Positions 7,615 through 16,307 of a DNA stretch of 64,000 bases are shown here, in pieces. How positions within the stretch are numbered: the stretch's first letter is position 1; each line of letters begins with the position of its first letter. Position numbers and translations under genes: made by a program. The stretch lies in NCBI RefSeq assembly GCF_034933565.1, contig NZ_JAYFNG010000016.1, positions 1 to 64,000 of the forward strand, written 5' to 3'. The stretch is from Raineyella sp034933565. GTDB lineage: Bacteria > Actinomycetota > Actinomycetes > Propionibacteriales > Propionibacteriaceae. The notes below the pieces were generated by a model. The model was not told where the DNA came from, ran no database searches, and was given only the letters and a program-made list of their open reading frames with translations.

Positions 7615-8040
7615 ATGGCGAACTCCACTGTCAGCACGGCCGGCACCCATTGGGAGGGCAATCTCTTCGACGGCAAGGGACGTACGGAGCTGGTGACCTC
7701 CGGCGTCGCCGCGTTCGACGTGACCTGGGCCCGGCGAGCAGAGGCCGGCAAGGGCACCACCAACCCCGAGGAACTGCTGGCTGCCGCGCTGGCGACCTGT
7801 TACAGCATGGCGCTCAGCAACGCGCTGGCCCAGGACGGTCACGACCCCTCCACCATCGACACCCGGGCCGCGGTCACCTTCGTGCCCGGCACCGGCGTCA
7901 CCGGCATCACCATCACCGTGCACGGTGACGTCCCCGGCCTCAGTGCCGACGACTTCGCCGCGCAGGCCGAGTGGGCCCGGGACAACTGCCCGGTCTCCCA
8001 GGCCCTCGCGGCGGTCCCGAAGGAATTGGTGATCGCCTGA
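7615..8040 (+). CDS. OsmC family peroxiredoxin-like protein
   Basis: 141 residues, the normal length for OsmC. Features include GTTNPEELLAAALATCYSMAL with the first redox cysteine, and ARDNCPVSQAL with the second; E-E-L-L also fits the OsmC rather than the Ohr pattern. Family members reduce organic hydroperoxides using this cysteine pair. AAGGAG lies eight bases before the ATG. Upstream is an inverted repeat resembling an iron box, which would link expression to iron or oxidative stress. It converges on the LtrA gene. Confidence 0.93.
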   Translation: MANSTVSTAGTHWEGNLFDGKGRTELVTSGVAAFDVTWARRAEAGKGTTNPEELLAAALATCYSMALSNALAQDGHDPSTIDTRAAVTFVPGTGVTGITITVHGDVPGLSADDFAAQAEWARDNCPVSQALAAVPKELVIA

Positions 8041-8071
8041 CGAACGAATCTCACCAGGCCCACGGGCCCAC

Positions 8072-8105
8072 CGCGGCCGCGATCCCACCCGGGGCTGCGG
8101 CCGCG
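8072..8105. terminator. Possible terminator between convergent osmC and ltrA
   Basis: A perfect 9-bp inverted repeat, CGCGGCCGC at 8072-8080 and its complement at 8097-8105, with a 16-base loop. It lies between two convergent genes. There is no T-tract, so the assignment is weak. Confidence 0.35.
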
Positions 8106-8124
8106 CAGGAGGAACGAGCCGCGC

Positions 8125-9405
8125 CTACCCCTCGCGCCGGGCCGCCCGCTCCAGCAGCACCGTCCGATCGGCCCGGATGTGCCGGTAGCCCCGCGCCTCG
8201 TACGCCACCACCGTCACCAGCGGCCCGAGCATGACGACGACGAGGCACCAGCCCAGCGGGACCCCGCCGTACGCCAGGCCCACCGACGCCGCGATGATCG
8301 CCACGGTGAGCGCGAACACGGACACATGAAAGGCCACATGACCGCCCGCACCGCCGCGGTGCATGACGGAGTAGATCGCGTACACCAGGCAGATGTACGC
8401 CAACACGGGCACCGCCACGGTGGCGACGACGCCGGGCAGCGCCAGATCTGACTCACCGGCGATCCACAGCCCGGCGACGTGCAGCCCTGACCCGGTGGCC
8501 GCGACCGCCCAGAACAGGGGCATGTGCAGGTACCCGAACAGGAACGAGCGGCCCCGATAGTGGTGCAGCACCTCGGCGACCGTGGTGGTGAAATACACCC
8601 ACCAGAGCCCGAAGGTGAGCCCGATCCCGGCCACCACGACCAGCACCCCCGCCAACGTCCAGTGGCCCTCCCCGATCGTCGCCGTCAGGGCGGCGACGGT
8701 GCCGATGACGCCCTCGCCGAGGGTGATGATCACCAGCAGGCTGTACCGCTCGGCGATGTGGTGAGCGTGCCATGGCGTGCCGGCGCGGCGCTCCGCGAGG
8801 AACGGGCCGAGCACCTCGACGAGCACCAGCACGACGGCGATCCCCAGCGTCTGCGTGACGGTCAGCGGCAGCAGCGCGACCGCCACCCACGCCGCCTGGG
8901 CGGCGATGATCGACCCGAGGTAGAGGCCGATCGCGCCCCGGCGGGGGACATCCGCCCGCCAGGCCCGGGCCCAGCCGACCAGCAGGGCGAGACGCATGAC
9001 GACGTACCCCAGGATGATGGTCCGGTTGTCGAAGTGAGGGGACTCGAGCGAGTGGTACATCGGTGGGATCCCGAGCGCGAGCACCACCACGCCGACCATG
9101 ATCGCCATCGACATCAACCGGAGTCCCCAGTCGTCGTTGTCGTACGCGGAGGCGAACCAGGAGTAGTTGATCCAGGCCCAGACGATCCCGAAGCCGGCGA
9201 AGCCGAAGCCGATCAGCGCGGTGGTGAGGTGACCCTCGGCCAGGTAGTGCGCGAACTGTTCGCCGCTCAGCCCGAACGCGACGGCGAAGGTCAGGTCGAA
9301 CAGCAACTCCAGGGGTGAGGCGACCCGGTGACGTTCCTCGGTGTCGCGTGGGGCGAGCGGGGACAGCCGGTGCCGACCCGGAGAGTCCTCAGCGGGTGTC
9401 GTCAT
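8125..9405 (-). CDS. ltrA: Low temperature requirement protein A (LtrA) family membrane protein
   Basis: 426 residues and about 11-12 hydrophobic segments. The N-terminal RVASPLELLFDLTFAVAFG carries the E-L-x-F-D-L motif of the LtrA family, and the middle contains HHIAERYSLLVIITLGEG, the other conserved block. The family was named from a Listeria locus needed for growth in the cold; its transport or enzymatic activity is not established. The ATG at 9405 was chosen because the longer frame upstream has no membrane or family features. It is divergent from the 2H phosphoesterase gene with 46 bases between starts. Confidence 0.9.
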   Translation of the reverse strand: MTTPAEDSPGRHRLSPLAPRDTEERHRVASPLELLFDLTFAVAFGLSGEQFAHYLAEGHLTTALIGFGFAGFGIVWAWINYSWFASAYDNDDWGLRLMSMAIMVGVVVLALGIPPMYHSLESPHFDNRTIILGYVVMRLALLVGWARAWRADVPRRGAIGLYLGSIIAAQAAWVAVALLPLTVTQTLGIAVVLVLVEVLGPFLAERRAGTPWHAHHIAERYSLLVIITLGEGVIGTVAALTATIGEGHWTLAGVLVVVAGIGLTFGLWWVYFTTTVAEVLHHYRGRSFLFGYLHMPLFWAVAATGSGLHVAGLWIAGESDLALPGVVATVAVPVLAYICLVYAIYSVMHRGGAGGHVAFHVSVFALTVAIIAASVGLAYGGVPLGWCLVVVMLGPLVTVVAYEARGYRHIRADRTVLLERAARREG

Positions 9406-9451
9406 ACCGGTAGTTTCCCCTGCGATCGGTCGGGCGGTGGATGATGGGGCC

Positions 9452-9976
9452 ATGTCCCTCGCGGTGTGCCTGCTCTTCGATCCGGAGGGGGACCGTGCGG
9501 TCCGGGAGATCTGGGCCCGGCTGGAGAGGGAGGGCGTGCCGACCCTACTCACCCACACCCATCGCCGCCACCTGCCGCACCTGTCGTACGCCGTGGCGGT
9601 GCGATGGGAACTGGAGACGGTGCTGGAGCGGGTCGCGGCGCTCCCGGACGGCGGGCCGTTCCCGCTCGAGTTCCACGGCATGCTCGCGTTCTCCCGCGGC
9701 CGGGCGGCGCTCGCCGCCTCGGTCACCGCCGAGGTCGCGCGGCGCCAGGAACTCGTCACCGCAGCGGTCGCGGGCGCCGGGGCGGACCTGCACCGGCACT
9801 ACATCCGCGGGTCCTGGGTGCCCCATGTATCGCTGGCGACCCGCGCCAAGGAGGCCCAGCTGCCCCTCGTCGCCCGGGCCGTGTCGGACGCCCTACCGCT
9901 CACCGTCACCGTCGTCCGGGCGGCCCTGATCGACAGTGGGGCAGGGGAGCGCTGGCCGCTGGACCGGATCCCCTGA
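9452..9976 (+). CDS. 2H phosphoesterase / 2'-5' RNA ligase family protein
   Basis: 174 residues with two spaced histidine motifs, LPHLSYAV near residue 40 and VPHVSLAT near residue 126, matching the H-x-S/T signature of the 2H phosphoesterase fold. These proteins hydrolyse 2',3'-cyclic or related phosphodiester bonds in RNA or nucleotides. It is not closely similar to the ThpR protein encoded at 19450. The start is the ATG just after GATGATGGGGCC. The gene stands alone and converges on the export operon. Confidence 0.82.
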   Translation: MSLAVCLLFDPEGDRAVREIWARLEREGVPTLLTHTHRRHLPHLSYAVAVRWELETVLERVAALPDGGPFPLEFHGMLAFSRGRAALAASVTAEVARRQELVTAAVAGAGADLHRHYIRGSWVPHVSLATRAKEAQLPLVARAVSDALPLTVTVVRAALIDSGAGERWPLDRIP

Positions 9977-10030
9977 GTTCCCGGCATCCGGCAGATCCCC
10001 GGAACCCGGCACCGCCGGGCCGGTGGTCGG

Positions 10031-11815
10031 TCACCGCGGGCTGGCCGCACCGGACGGCGCCGGGGCGCTGTCCGCGCCGCCGTTCCCGCTGCTCGGCCGG
10101 AACGCGATCCGGGCATTGGTAAGGCTGGTGTTCGGCAGCGGGGCCGTACGGTCCGCGAGGACGACGACGTCGGTGCCGCTGATCCCGCTGAGGATCTGGA
10201 CCCGGCCCTGGCCACGGGCCCCGACGGACACGTCGACGGTACGGGTGCCGCTGTCGCCGAGCGTCGTCACCTGGGTCGCCCCGGTCGCGGTCGTGGTGAG
10301 CGCCGAGGCCGGGATGACCAAGGCGTTCTTCAGCGACGTGGTCTCGATGGAAGCGGTGGACGGCGCCCCCTCGGGCAGCCCCCCGGCGCCGCTGGGCACG
10401 GTGACCACGACCGGATAGGCCGGCGCGTCGGTCCCGGCCCCGCTCGAGGGCAGCGCGCCGACGGCGGTCAGGGTGCCGTCCAGGGCGGCGGCGGAGCCGA
10501 CCGTCCGCACCTGGACCCGGTCGCCGACCGCCACCTGCTGCAGGTCGACGAGAGAGGCGGTGGCGTCCACCTGCGCCGCCCCCGGCCCGATGATGACGAT
10601 GCCCTTGGTCGGCGTGGTGCGATTACCTGCCGAGACGTCGACGGCGCCGACCACCCCGCTGATGGGGGCGGTGAGGGTGGCACCGTCAAGGTTGTTCTGG
10701 GCCTGGGTCTGCTGTTGCTGGGCGACCGCCAGAGTGCCCTGGTCAGCGAGCAGTTTCGCCTGGGGCGACGAGGTGCCGCCCTGGCCCGACTGGCCAGCCG
10801 GGGGGATCGTGGTGCTGGTCCTCCCGGTGGTGCCGGGCTTCGGGGCGGTGCCGGTGTACGGAGCGGTGGAGGTCGCCGGGCCGGTCGGGGGCTGGGGCGT
10901 CGTCGGCCGTTGGCTCGTCTGCTGGGCCAGGGAGGTGGCGGCCGCGTCGAGGACCGTCGCGGCCCGGTGCTGGGCGGCGCTGAGGTTCTGCAGAGCACCC
11001 ATGCAGGCGCTGAGCGCCTTCGGGTCCAGCGCCGTCGTCGTCGGGCTGGGGGTGGCGCTGGGGGACGCAGACGCCGAGATACTGGGGGTCGCGGGCCGCG
11101 AGGGGAGGTCGGCCACCGTCGTGGCGGTCCGCTGACCGGACGGGGTGACACTCGCCTGGCCAAGACCTGACAGCAAGCCCTGGCAGGAGCCGTCCACGCC
11201 CTTCTGGGCCTCGGTCACCGCGGCAAGGGCCTTGTCGATCTCGGCCTGGGAGGCAGAGGTCTTCCCCGCCGCACCGGTGCCGACACCGGGCGTGCCGCCC
11301 GAGCCGGTGCCGGTGCCCGAGCCGCTGGTCCGTGCCTGGCCCGCCGCTGCCGCGGCGGACGCCTGGGCGGCCTGACCCGAGGCGAGGGCCTGGCTCGAGG
11401 CAGCGGCCTGACCACCGGTCGGCGCGGAGGACGTCGAGGTGCCGTTGATCGCGGCCCGGTCCTGCTCGATCGCCAACTGGGCGGCTGCCACCTGCGACTG
11501 GGCCTCCAGGAGCGCAGCCCGCAGCGGGGTGGTGTCCATCGTGGCGAGGAGGTCGCCGGCCTTCACCTGCTGACCGGCGTGCACCTGCACCGAGGTGACG
11601 GTCCCGGCCGCCGGGAACGTCGCGGTGACCGAGTCGACGTGGGTCAGCGAGCCGCTGAGGCTCACCGTGGCGGTCAGGTCGCTCCGGGTGGCGGTGGTGG
11701 TGCGGTAGCGGTCGGTGGCCGATGACCCGGCGGTGCTGAGCGCGTACGCCGTCACGGCGCCCCCGATCACCACCACGGCCACGGCCCCGGCGATCACCGT
11801 CCGGCGTCGGTTCAT
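10031..11815 (-). CDS. Membrane-fusion (HlyD/MacA-like) protein with a long low-complexity insert
   Basis: 594 residues. An N-terminal membrane anchor (residues 7-27) is followed by a barrel-sandwich start (AAGTVTSVQVHAGQQVKAGD), a helical hairpin region, the second half of the lipoyl domain (GATLTAPISGVVGAVDVSAG), a beta-barrel and a C-terminal region. The hairpin region is unusually enlarged, with about 200 residues rich in Ala, Ser, Thr, Gly and Gln, including two isolated cysteines. GAGGAGG precedes the ATG at 11815. It is the last gene of a four-gene operon that already has another fusion protein, so it may extend through the cell wall; that is inference. Confidence 0.85.
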   Translation of the reverse strand: MNRRRTVIAGAVAVVVIGGAVTAYALSTAGSSATDRYRTTTATRSDLTATVSLSGSLTHVDSVTATFPAAGTVTSVQVHAGQQVKAGDLLATMDTTPLRAALLEAQSQVAAAQLAIEQDRAAINGTSTSSAPTGGQAAASSQALASGQAAQASAAAAAGQARTSGSGTGTGSGGTPGVGTGAAGKTSASQAEIDKALAAVTEAQKGVDGSCQGLLSGLGQASVTPSGQRTATTVADLPSRPATPSISASASPSATPSPTTTALDPKALSACMGALQNLSAAQHRAATVLDAAATSLAQQTSQRPTTPQPPTGPATSTAPYTGTAPKPGTTGRTSTTIPPAGQSGQGGTSSPQAKLLADQGTLAVAQQQQTQAQNNLDGATLTAPISGVVGAVDVSAGNRTTPTKGIVIIGPGAAQVDATASLVDLQQVAVGDRVQVRTVGSAAALDGTLTAVGALPSSGAGTDAPAYPVVVTVPSGAGGLPEGAPSTASIETTSLKNALVIPASALTTTATGATQVTTLGDSGTRTVDVSVGARGQGRVQILSGISGTDVVVLADRTAPLPNTSLTNARIAFRPSSGNGGADSAPAPSGAASPR

Positions 11816-11861
11816 CGGGCTTCCTCCTCGACGATTGCGTGGGCTCATGTCCGTACGCCCC

Positions 11862-13091
11862 TCACTCGGTCCGCAGCGCGTCGATCGGTGCGAGCCGGGC
11901 GGCCCGCGCGGCCGGGTAGACCCCGGCGATCACCCCGATCAGCAGGGAGACGACCAACGCCACCAGGGTGGCCGGCCAGGACGGGGTCACCTGGAACTTC
12001 ACCACCCGGGACAGGGCCGCGGCCCCGCCGAGGCCCAGGAGCACCCCGGCGAGGCCACCCAGCAGGCCGAGCAGGCTGGCCTCGGTGAGGAACTGGCGCC
12101 GGATGGCCGCCGGGGTGGCCCCCAGGGCCTTGCGCAGGCCGATCTCCCGGGTCCGCTCGGTGACCGACACGAGCATGATGTTCATCACGCCGATGCCGCC
12201 GACCAGCAGCGAGATCGCCGCGACGCTGCCGAGCAGGGCGGTGAGGGTCTGGGTGGTGGTGGCCACGGTGTTGACCAGTGTCTGCTGTGATGCCACGGCG
12301 AAGTCGGCGGTGTCGGGCGTGGTGCGGTGCGCCGTGTTGAGAGCGGCGTCCGTCTCCTGGTAGGCCGCCGACAGTGCGTCCTGGCCGGCCGCCGAGATGA
12401 AGATGGTCGACACCGTGAGTCCGGTGCTGCCCTCGATCCGCTGGGTGAAGGTCGCGATCGGCACGATCACCTGGTCATCCTGGTCACCGGTGATCGAGCT
12501 GCCCGCCGTGTTGAGCACGCCCACGACGGTCAGCGTCGCCCCGTGCACCTGGATCGTCTGGCCGACCGGCGAGCGGGTCCCGAACAGGTTGGTGGCCGTG
12601 GTCGTCCCGATCACCGCGACCGGAGCCTGGGCGGCGTTCTCGTCGGCGGTGAAGAAGCGGCCCTCGGTGACCGTCCGGGCCCGCACCGTGGTCCAGTCCG
12701 GGGTGGACCCGATCACCTGGGTGGTCCAGTTGTTGTCGCCGGCCACCACCGACGCCGAGGTCTGGACCACCGGGGCCACCGCCTCGATGTCGGGGGCGAC
12801 CGTACGATCCGCCAGCATCGCGGCGTCGTCGAGGGTCAGCGTCGTCGCGCTGCCGGCACCGCCGCGTACGCCGGTCAGGCTGGTGGCGCTGCCGGGGGTG
12901 ACGATCAGCAGGTTGGAGCCGAGGGCGTTGATCTGCCCGGTGATCTGGGCCTGGGCGCCCTGCCCGAGGCCGACGGTGAGCATCACCGCCGCAATGCCGA
13001 TCAGGATGCCGAGCATGGTCAGGGCCGAGCGCAGCTTGCGACCGAGGATCGCGGTCACCGCGGTCCGCAGCGTCTCGCGGAACTCCATCAT
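11862..13091 (-). CDS. MacB/FtsX-type ABC transporter permease
   Basis: 409 residues with the MacB architecture: one N-terminal transmembrane helix (RKLRSALTMLGILIGIAAVM), a periplasmic-type domain of about 220 residues, and three C-terminal helices forming the FtsX domain (SVTERTREIGLRKALGATP). MacB-type transporters use ATP hydrolysis to move substrates such as peptides, lipids or antibiotics away from the outer face of the membrane. The two adjacent ATG codons at 13091 and 13088 overlap the ATPase stop; either is plausible. It sits between the ATPase and the second membrane-fusion protein. Confidence 0.92.
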   Translation of the reverse strand: MMEFRETLRTAVTAILGRKLRSALTMLGILIGIAAVMLTVGLGQGAQAQITGQINALGSNLLIVTPGSATSLTGVRGGAGSATTLTLDDAAMLADRTVAPDIEAVAPVVQTSASVVAGDNNWTTQVIGSTPDWTTVRARTVTEGRFFTADENAAQAPVAVIGTTTATNLFGTRSPVGQTIQVHGATLTVVGVLNTAGSSITGDQDDQVIVPIATFTQRIEGSTGLTVSTIFISAAGQDALSAAYQETDAALNTAHRTTPDTADFAVASQQTLVNTVATTTQTLTALLGSVAAISLLVGGIGVMNIMLVSVTERTREIGLRKALGATPAAIRRQFLTEASLLGLLGGLAGVLLGLGGAAALSRVVKFQVTPSWPATLVALVVSLLIGVIAGVYPAARAARLAPIDALRTE

Positions 13092-13780
13092 CCGAGGGTC
13101 CCCGTCTCGAGCGGGCCGAGCAGGCCGTCGCGGATCGAGTACTGGTGCACCGACCGCACCGCCACGTCGTGTTCATGGGTGATCAGGATGATCGTCCGAC
13201 CGCGGGCGTGCAGGCCCGAGAGCAGGTCGAGGACGTCCTCGGTGGAGGCCGAGTCGAGGTTGCCGGTGGGCTCGTCGGCGAGCAGGATGTCCGGATTGTT
13301 GACCAGCGCCCGGGCGATCGAGACGCGCTGCTGCTGGCCGCCCGACAGCTCTCCGGGCCGATGGGCCATCCGGTCCGCCAGCCCGACGGCGGTGAGGACC
13401 TCCCGGGCGCGGGCGCTCCGCTCGGCCCGCCCGACGCCGGCGTAGACCAGCGGCAGCTCGACGTTCTGCTGGGCGGTCATGCTGGGCAGCAGGTTGAACT
13501 GCTGGAAGACGAAACCGATGGAGCGGTTGCGCACCTCCGCCAGCTGGCCCTCGGACAGGGTGCTGACGTCGCGGCCGGCCAGCTCGTAGTGCCCCGAGGT
13601 GGCGATGTCGAGGCAACCCAGGATGTGCATCAGCGTCGACTTGCCGCTGCCGGAGGGACCCATGATCGCGACGTAGTCGCCCTCCTCGACGTCGAGGTCG
13701 ATGCCGCGCAACGCCTCCAGGGAGATGGAGCCGTTGGAGTAGGTCTTGCGGATGCCACGCAGCGACAGGATCGGCGACAT
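13088..13780 (-). CDS. ABC transporter ATP-binding protein (MacB/LolD type)
   Basis: 230 residues with all ABC ATPase motifs: Walker A GPSGSGKST near residue 41, Q-loop FVFQQFNLLP, signature LSGGQQQRVSIARAL, Walker B ILLADEPTGNLD and the H-loop ITHEHDVA. The order and spacing fit the LolD/MacB subgroup. Its start overlaps the upstream fusion-protein stop and its stop overlaps the permease start, both as ATGA, so the three products should be made in fixed ratio. Confidence 0.95.
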   Translation of the reverse strand: MSPILSLRGIRKTYSNGSISLEALRGIDLDVEEGDYVAIMGPSGSGKSTLMHILGCLDIATSGHYELAGRDVSTLSEGQLAEVRNRSIGFVFQQFNLLPSMTAQQNVELPLVYAGVGRAERSARAREVLTAVGLADRMAHRPGELSGGQQQRVSIARALVNNPDILLADEPTGNLDSASTEDVLDLLSGLHARGRTIILITHEHDVAVRSVHQYSIRDGLLGPLETGTLG

Positions 13781-15030
13781 CAGCGACCGCCCCGGCCGAA
13801 CGGGCCGCCGGTCGTGCCCCGCTGACCGGAGGCTGCGGCCGACGGGCTCCCGGCACCGCGCGCGGCACCGAACGACGGCACCTGGATCGTGTCCCCGGGG
13901 TTGAGGCCCTCGGTGACCACCGTCCGCTGTCCGATCACCGGCCCGAGCGTCACGGCCCGGTCGGTCGTCGTGCCGTTGGCCTCGACCCGTACGGCCGGGT
14001 GGCCGCCGGACTGGATGATGGCGACCGACGGGACGGCGAGGACGTTGTCGAGCTGCTCGGCGGCGATCGACACGGTGGTGGTGCTGCCGATGAAGAGCTG
14101 TGCCCCCTTTGTGTCGGTGATGTCGACGACCACCGGGAAGGTGGCCGCCGAGGCCCCACCCGACGAGGCCGACGTGGCCTCGGCGACCTGGCTGACACTG
14201 TGCACCGAGCCGCTGAGGGTCGTACGGCCGTCGGGGGCGGTCATCGTGACCGACTGGCCGGCCTTCAGCGAGGGCAGGTCGGCCGCGCCGACAGAGGCGT
14301 TGACCCGCCACGAGGACGTGTCCACCACGACGAAGTCACCGGAGGTGCCCGACGACGAGCCGCCGGAGGCGGCAGCCGCGAGCGCGCCGCCCGATCCCGC
14401 CCCGGCGGAGCCACCCGCGCCGGCGGACGAGCCGGTGCCGGTCGCCACCCCGCCCTTGCTGACCGAGACCGTGGCGATGATGCCGGCGATCGGCGAGGTG
14501 AGGGTCGTGCCGTCGTAGTTCGCCTGCGCCTGGCTGAGCTTCGCCCGGTCGGCGGCGAGGGCGGCCTGGGCGGCCGTGCGCTGGGCCGTCGTCGCCGCGG
14601 AGGTGAGGGCGTTGACCTGGGCCTGTGCCGAGTCCACCGCGGCGCTGGCGCTCTGCAGGGCGGCCGCCAGGGCGGCCGAGTCCTGGGTCGCCAGCACCTG
14701 GCCCCTGGTCACCCTGTCACCGACCGACACCTTGACGTCGGTGACGGTGCCTGACGCCGGGAAGCTGACCGACAGCTGCTGCACCGGCTCGAAGGTCCCG
14801 GAGGCGGACACCGTCCGGGTCAACGAGGACCGCTCGACGGTGTAGGTCGCCGAGGTGGCAGACGGAGCGGCCCGGCGGGGACGCAGGGCGAGGGCGACTG
14901 CGGTCACGGCGACGACGGCCACCACCACCGCGGAGACGACGATGATGATCGTGCGCCGATGCCGAGGGCGGCGTCGGCGAGGGGCGGTGGCCTTCGTGGT
15001 CGCCGAACCGTCGGCAGGGGTCTCACCCAT
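13780..15030 (-). CDS. Membrane-fusion (MacA-like) protein
   Basis: 416 residues. A basic N-terminus is followed by one membrane helix near residues 27-49, a barrel-sandwich domain (SFPASGTVTDVKVSVGDRVT), a short coiled-coil hairpin, GTTLTSPIAGIIATVSVSKG closing the lipoyl fold, a Gly/Ser/Ala-rich insert, then a beta-barrel with LPSLKAGQSVTMTAPDGRT and a C-terminal membrane-proximal domain. It is the first gene of the export operon. The C-terminal tail is Gly/Arg/Ser-rich and ends GPFGRGGR. The ATG at 15030 is preceded by GGAAGG at a slightly long distance. Confidence 0.9.
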   Translation of the reverse strand: MGETPADGSATTKATAPRRRRPRHRRTIIIVVSAVVVAVVAVTAVALALRPRRAAPSATSATYTVERSSLTRTVSASGTFEPVQQLSVSFPASGTVTDVKVSVGDRVTRGQVLATQDSAALAAALQSASAAVDSAQAQVNALTSAATTAQRTAAQAALAADRAKLSQAQANYDGTTLTSPIAGIIATVSVSKGGVATGTGSSAGAGGSAGAGSGGALAAAASGGSSSGTSGDFVVVDTSSWRVNASVGAADLPSLKAGQSVTMTAPDGRTTLSGSVHSVSQVAEATSASSGGASAATFPVVVDITDTKGAQLFIGSTTTVSIAAEQLDNVLAVPSVAIIQSGGHPAVRVEANGTTTDRAVTLGPVIGQRTVVTEGLNPGDTIQVPSFGAARGAGSPSAAASGQRGTTGGPFGRGGR

Positions 15031-15274
15031 GTGTCCATGACCTTCCGTCAGGTCTTCCCTGGCCCAGAGATCCTGCGTCGGATCCTTGTACGCAGTCTTG
15101 CGCGTCGCTGTGCGCCGGCTGAGGACGCACTCCGCCGTTCCGGCCTCGACCCTAGCCCTGCCCCGGGCCGGTCCGGAACGGTGCCGGCGCACGATGGGGG
15201 ACAATCGAGGGATGCTCCGGAGGAGGTGCCGGGCCGGCACCAGACCGGGCCCGAGCGCAGGGACCTGCCGGGAT

Positions 15275-16306
15275 TCACAGCCGCAGGGACCACCCGTGGC
15301 GATCGAGGGTGGCGGCGACGGTCAGCAGCACCGCCACCATCACCGCTGCCTGGAGCAGGGTCAGCCAAACAGGGGCGCCCGCGTACCAGACGTCCGCGCC
15401 GGGCAGGGTCAGGAAGGCCATCGTGAGCAGATGGGCGAAGTACAGCGGCAACGGGTGGCGTCCGGGGCTCTGCAGCCACGCCCAGCGTCCCGGATGCTCG
15501 TCCAGGACGGCCGAGACCAGGCCGAACAGCAGCAGGCACAGGCCCAGCGCCAGCACCATGTACGTCAACGAGGCGCGGTTCTTGGAGACCGGGATCCAGC
15601 CGGCCAGCCCGAGGGCCAGCCCGACGCAGGCGAGCCCGGTCACTGCCAGCAGGGTCGTCCGGCGCAGCCGTCCCTGCGTACGGTGCCAGACCTCCGCCAC
15701 GGCGCTGGCGATCATCAGGAACCCGCCCCAGGACAGGGTGCCGAGGATGCTGTCGAAGGAGATCTGCAGGACCGCCTGCAGGAAGAACCGATCGAGCAGC
15801 ACCTGGTAGACCACCAGGCTCGCCACTCCGCAGCAGAGCCGGAGCCAGGCCGGCGCCAGCACCACCGGGATCAGCAGCAGGGTCGCCGCGCCGATCGCCT
15901 GCAGGACGCCCCAGGACAGTCCGCCGCCGGTGACAGGCGCGCCGACGGTCAGTGCCTGGCCGCCGCTGATCACCGCACCGATGCCCATCAGCATCAGGCC
16001 GCGCCGGGCCATCCGTACCCGGATCGGCGCCCGGTCCGGGAGGGCCCGCCAGGTCCCGACCCGGGTGCCGATCACCAGGGCGATCGACAGCATGAACATG
16101 GGCGCCACCACGTCGGCGATGGTGAAGCCGATGTCGGTGGCGTGCTTGAGGGCCGTCGGCACCCAGCGCACCCCCAGGCCCAGGTTGCCGACCGCCATCA
16201 CCAGTACGGCGACACCCCGGAAGGCGTCGATGCTCGCCACCCGCGGCACGGGTGGCACGACCGTCGCGGCTGATCGCGCGGTCGCTCCACCCGTCCGATG
16301 TGCCAC
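15275..16306 (-). CDS. Multispanning acyltransferase-like protein (HGSNAT/DUF1624 type)
   Basis: 343 residues with about ten hydrophobic segments. The opening VASIDAFRGVAVLVMAVGN matches the D-x-x-R-G motif of the heparan-alpha-glucosaminide N-acetyltransferase/DUF1624 family, membrane enzymes that move acyl groups across the bilayer to sugars. The C-terminal segment SPGRHPLPLYFAHLL holds the usual conserved histidine. The start is GTG at 16306, one base after the stop of the FAD reductase gene, so translation is coupled. Substrate unknown. An alternative view is a generic acyltransferase-3-like protein. Confidence 0.75.
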   Translation of the reverse strand: MAHRTGGATARSAATVVPPVPRVASIDAFRGVAVLVMAVGNLGLGVRWVPTALKHATDIGFTIADVVAPMFMLSIALVIGTRVGTWRALPDRAPIRVRMARRGLMLMGIGAVISGGQALTVGAPVTGGGLSWGVLQAIGAATLLLIPVVLAPAWLRLCCGVASLVVYQVLLDRFFLQAVLQISFDSILGTLSWGGFLMIASAVAEVWHRTQGRLRRTTLLAVTGLACVGLALGLAGWIPVSKNRASLTYMVLALGLCLLLFGLVSAVLDEHPGRWAWLQSPGRHPLPLYFAHLLTMAFLTLPGADVWYAGAPVWLTLLQAAVMVAVLLTVAATLDRHGWSLRL

Positions 16307-16307
16307 T

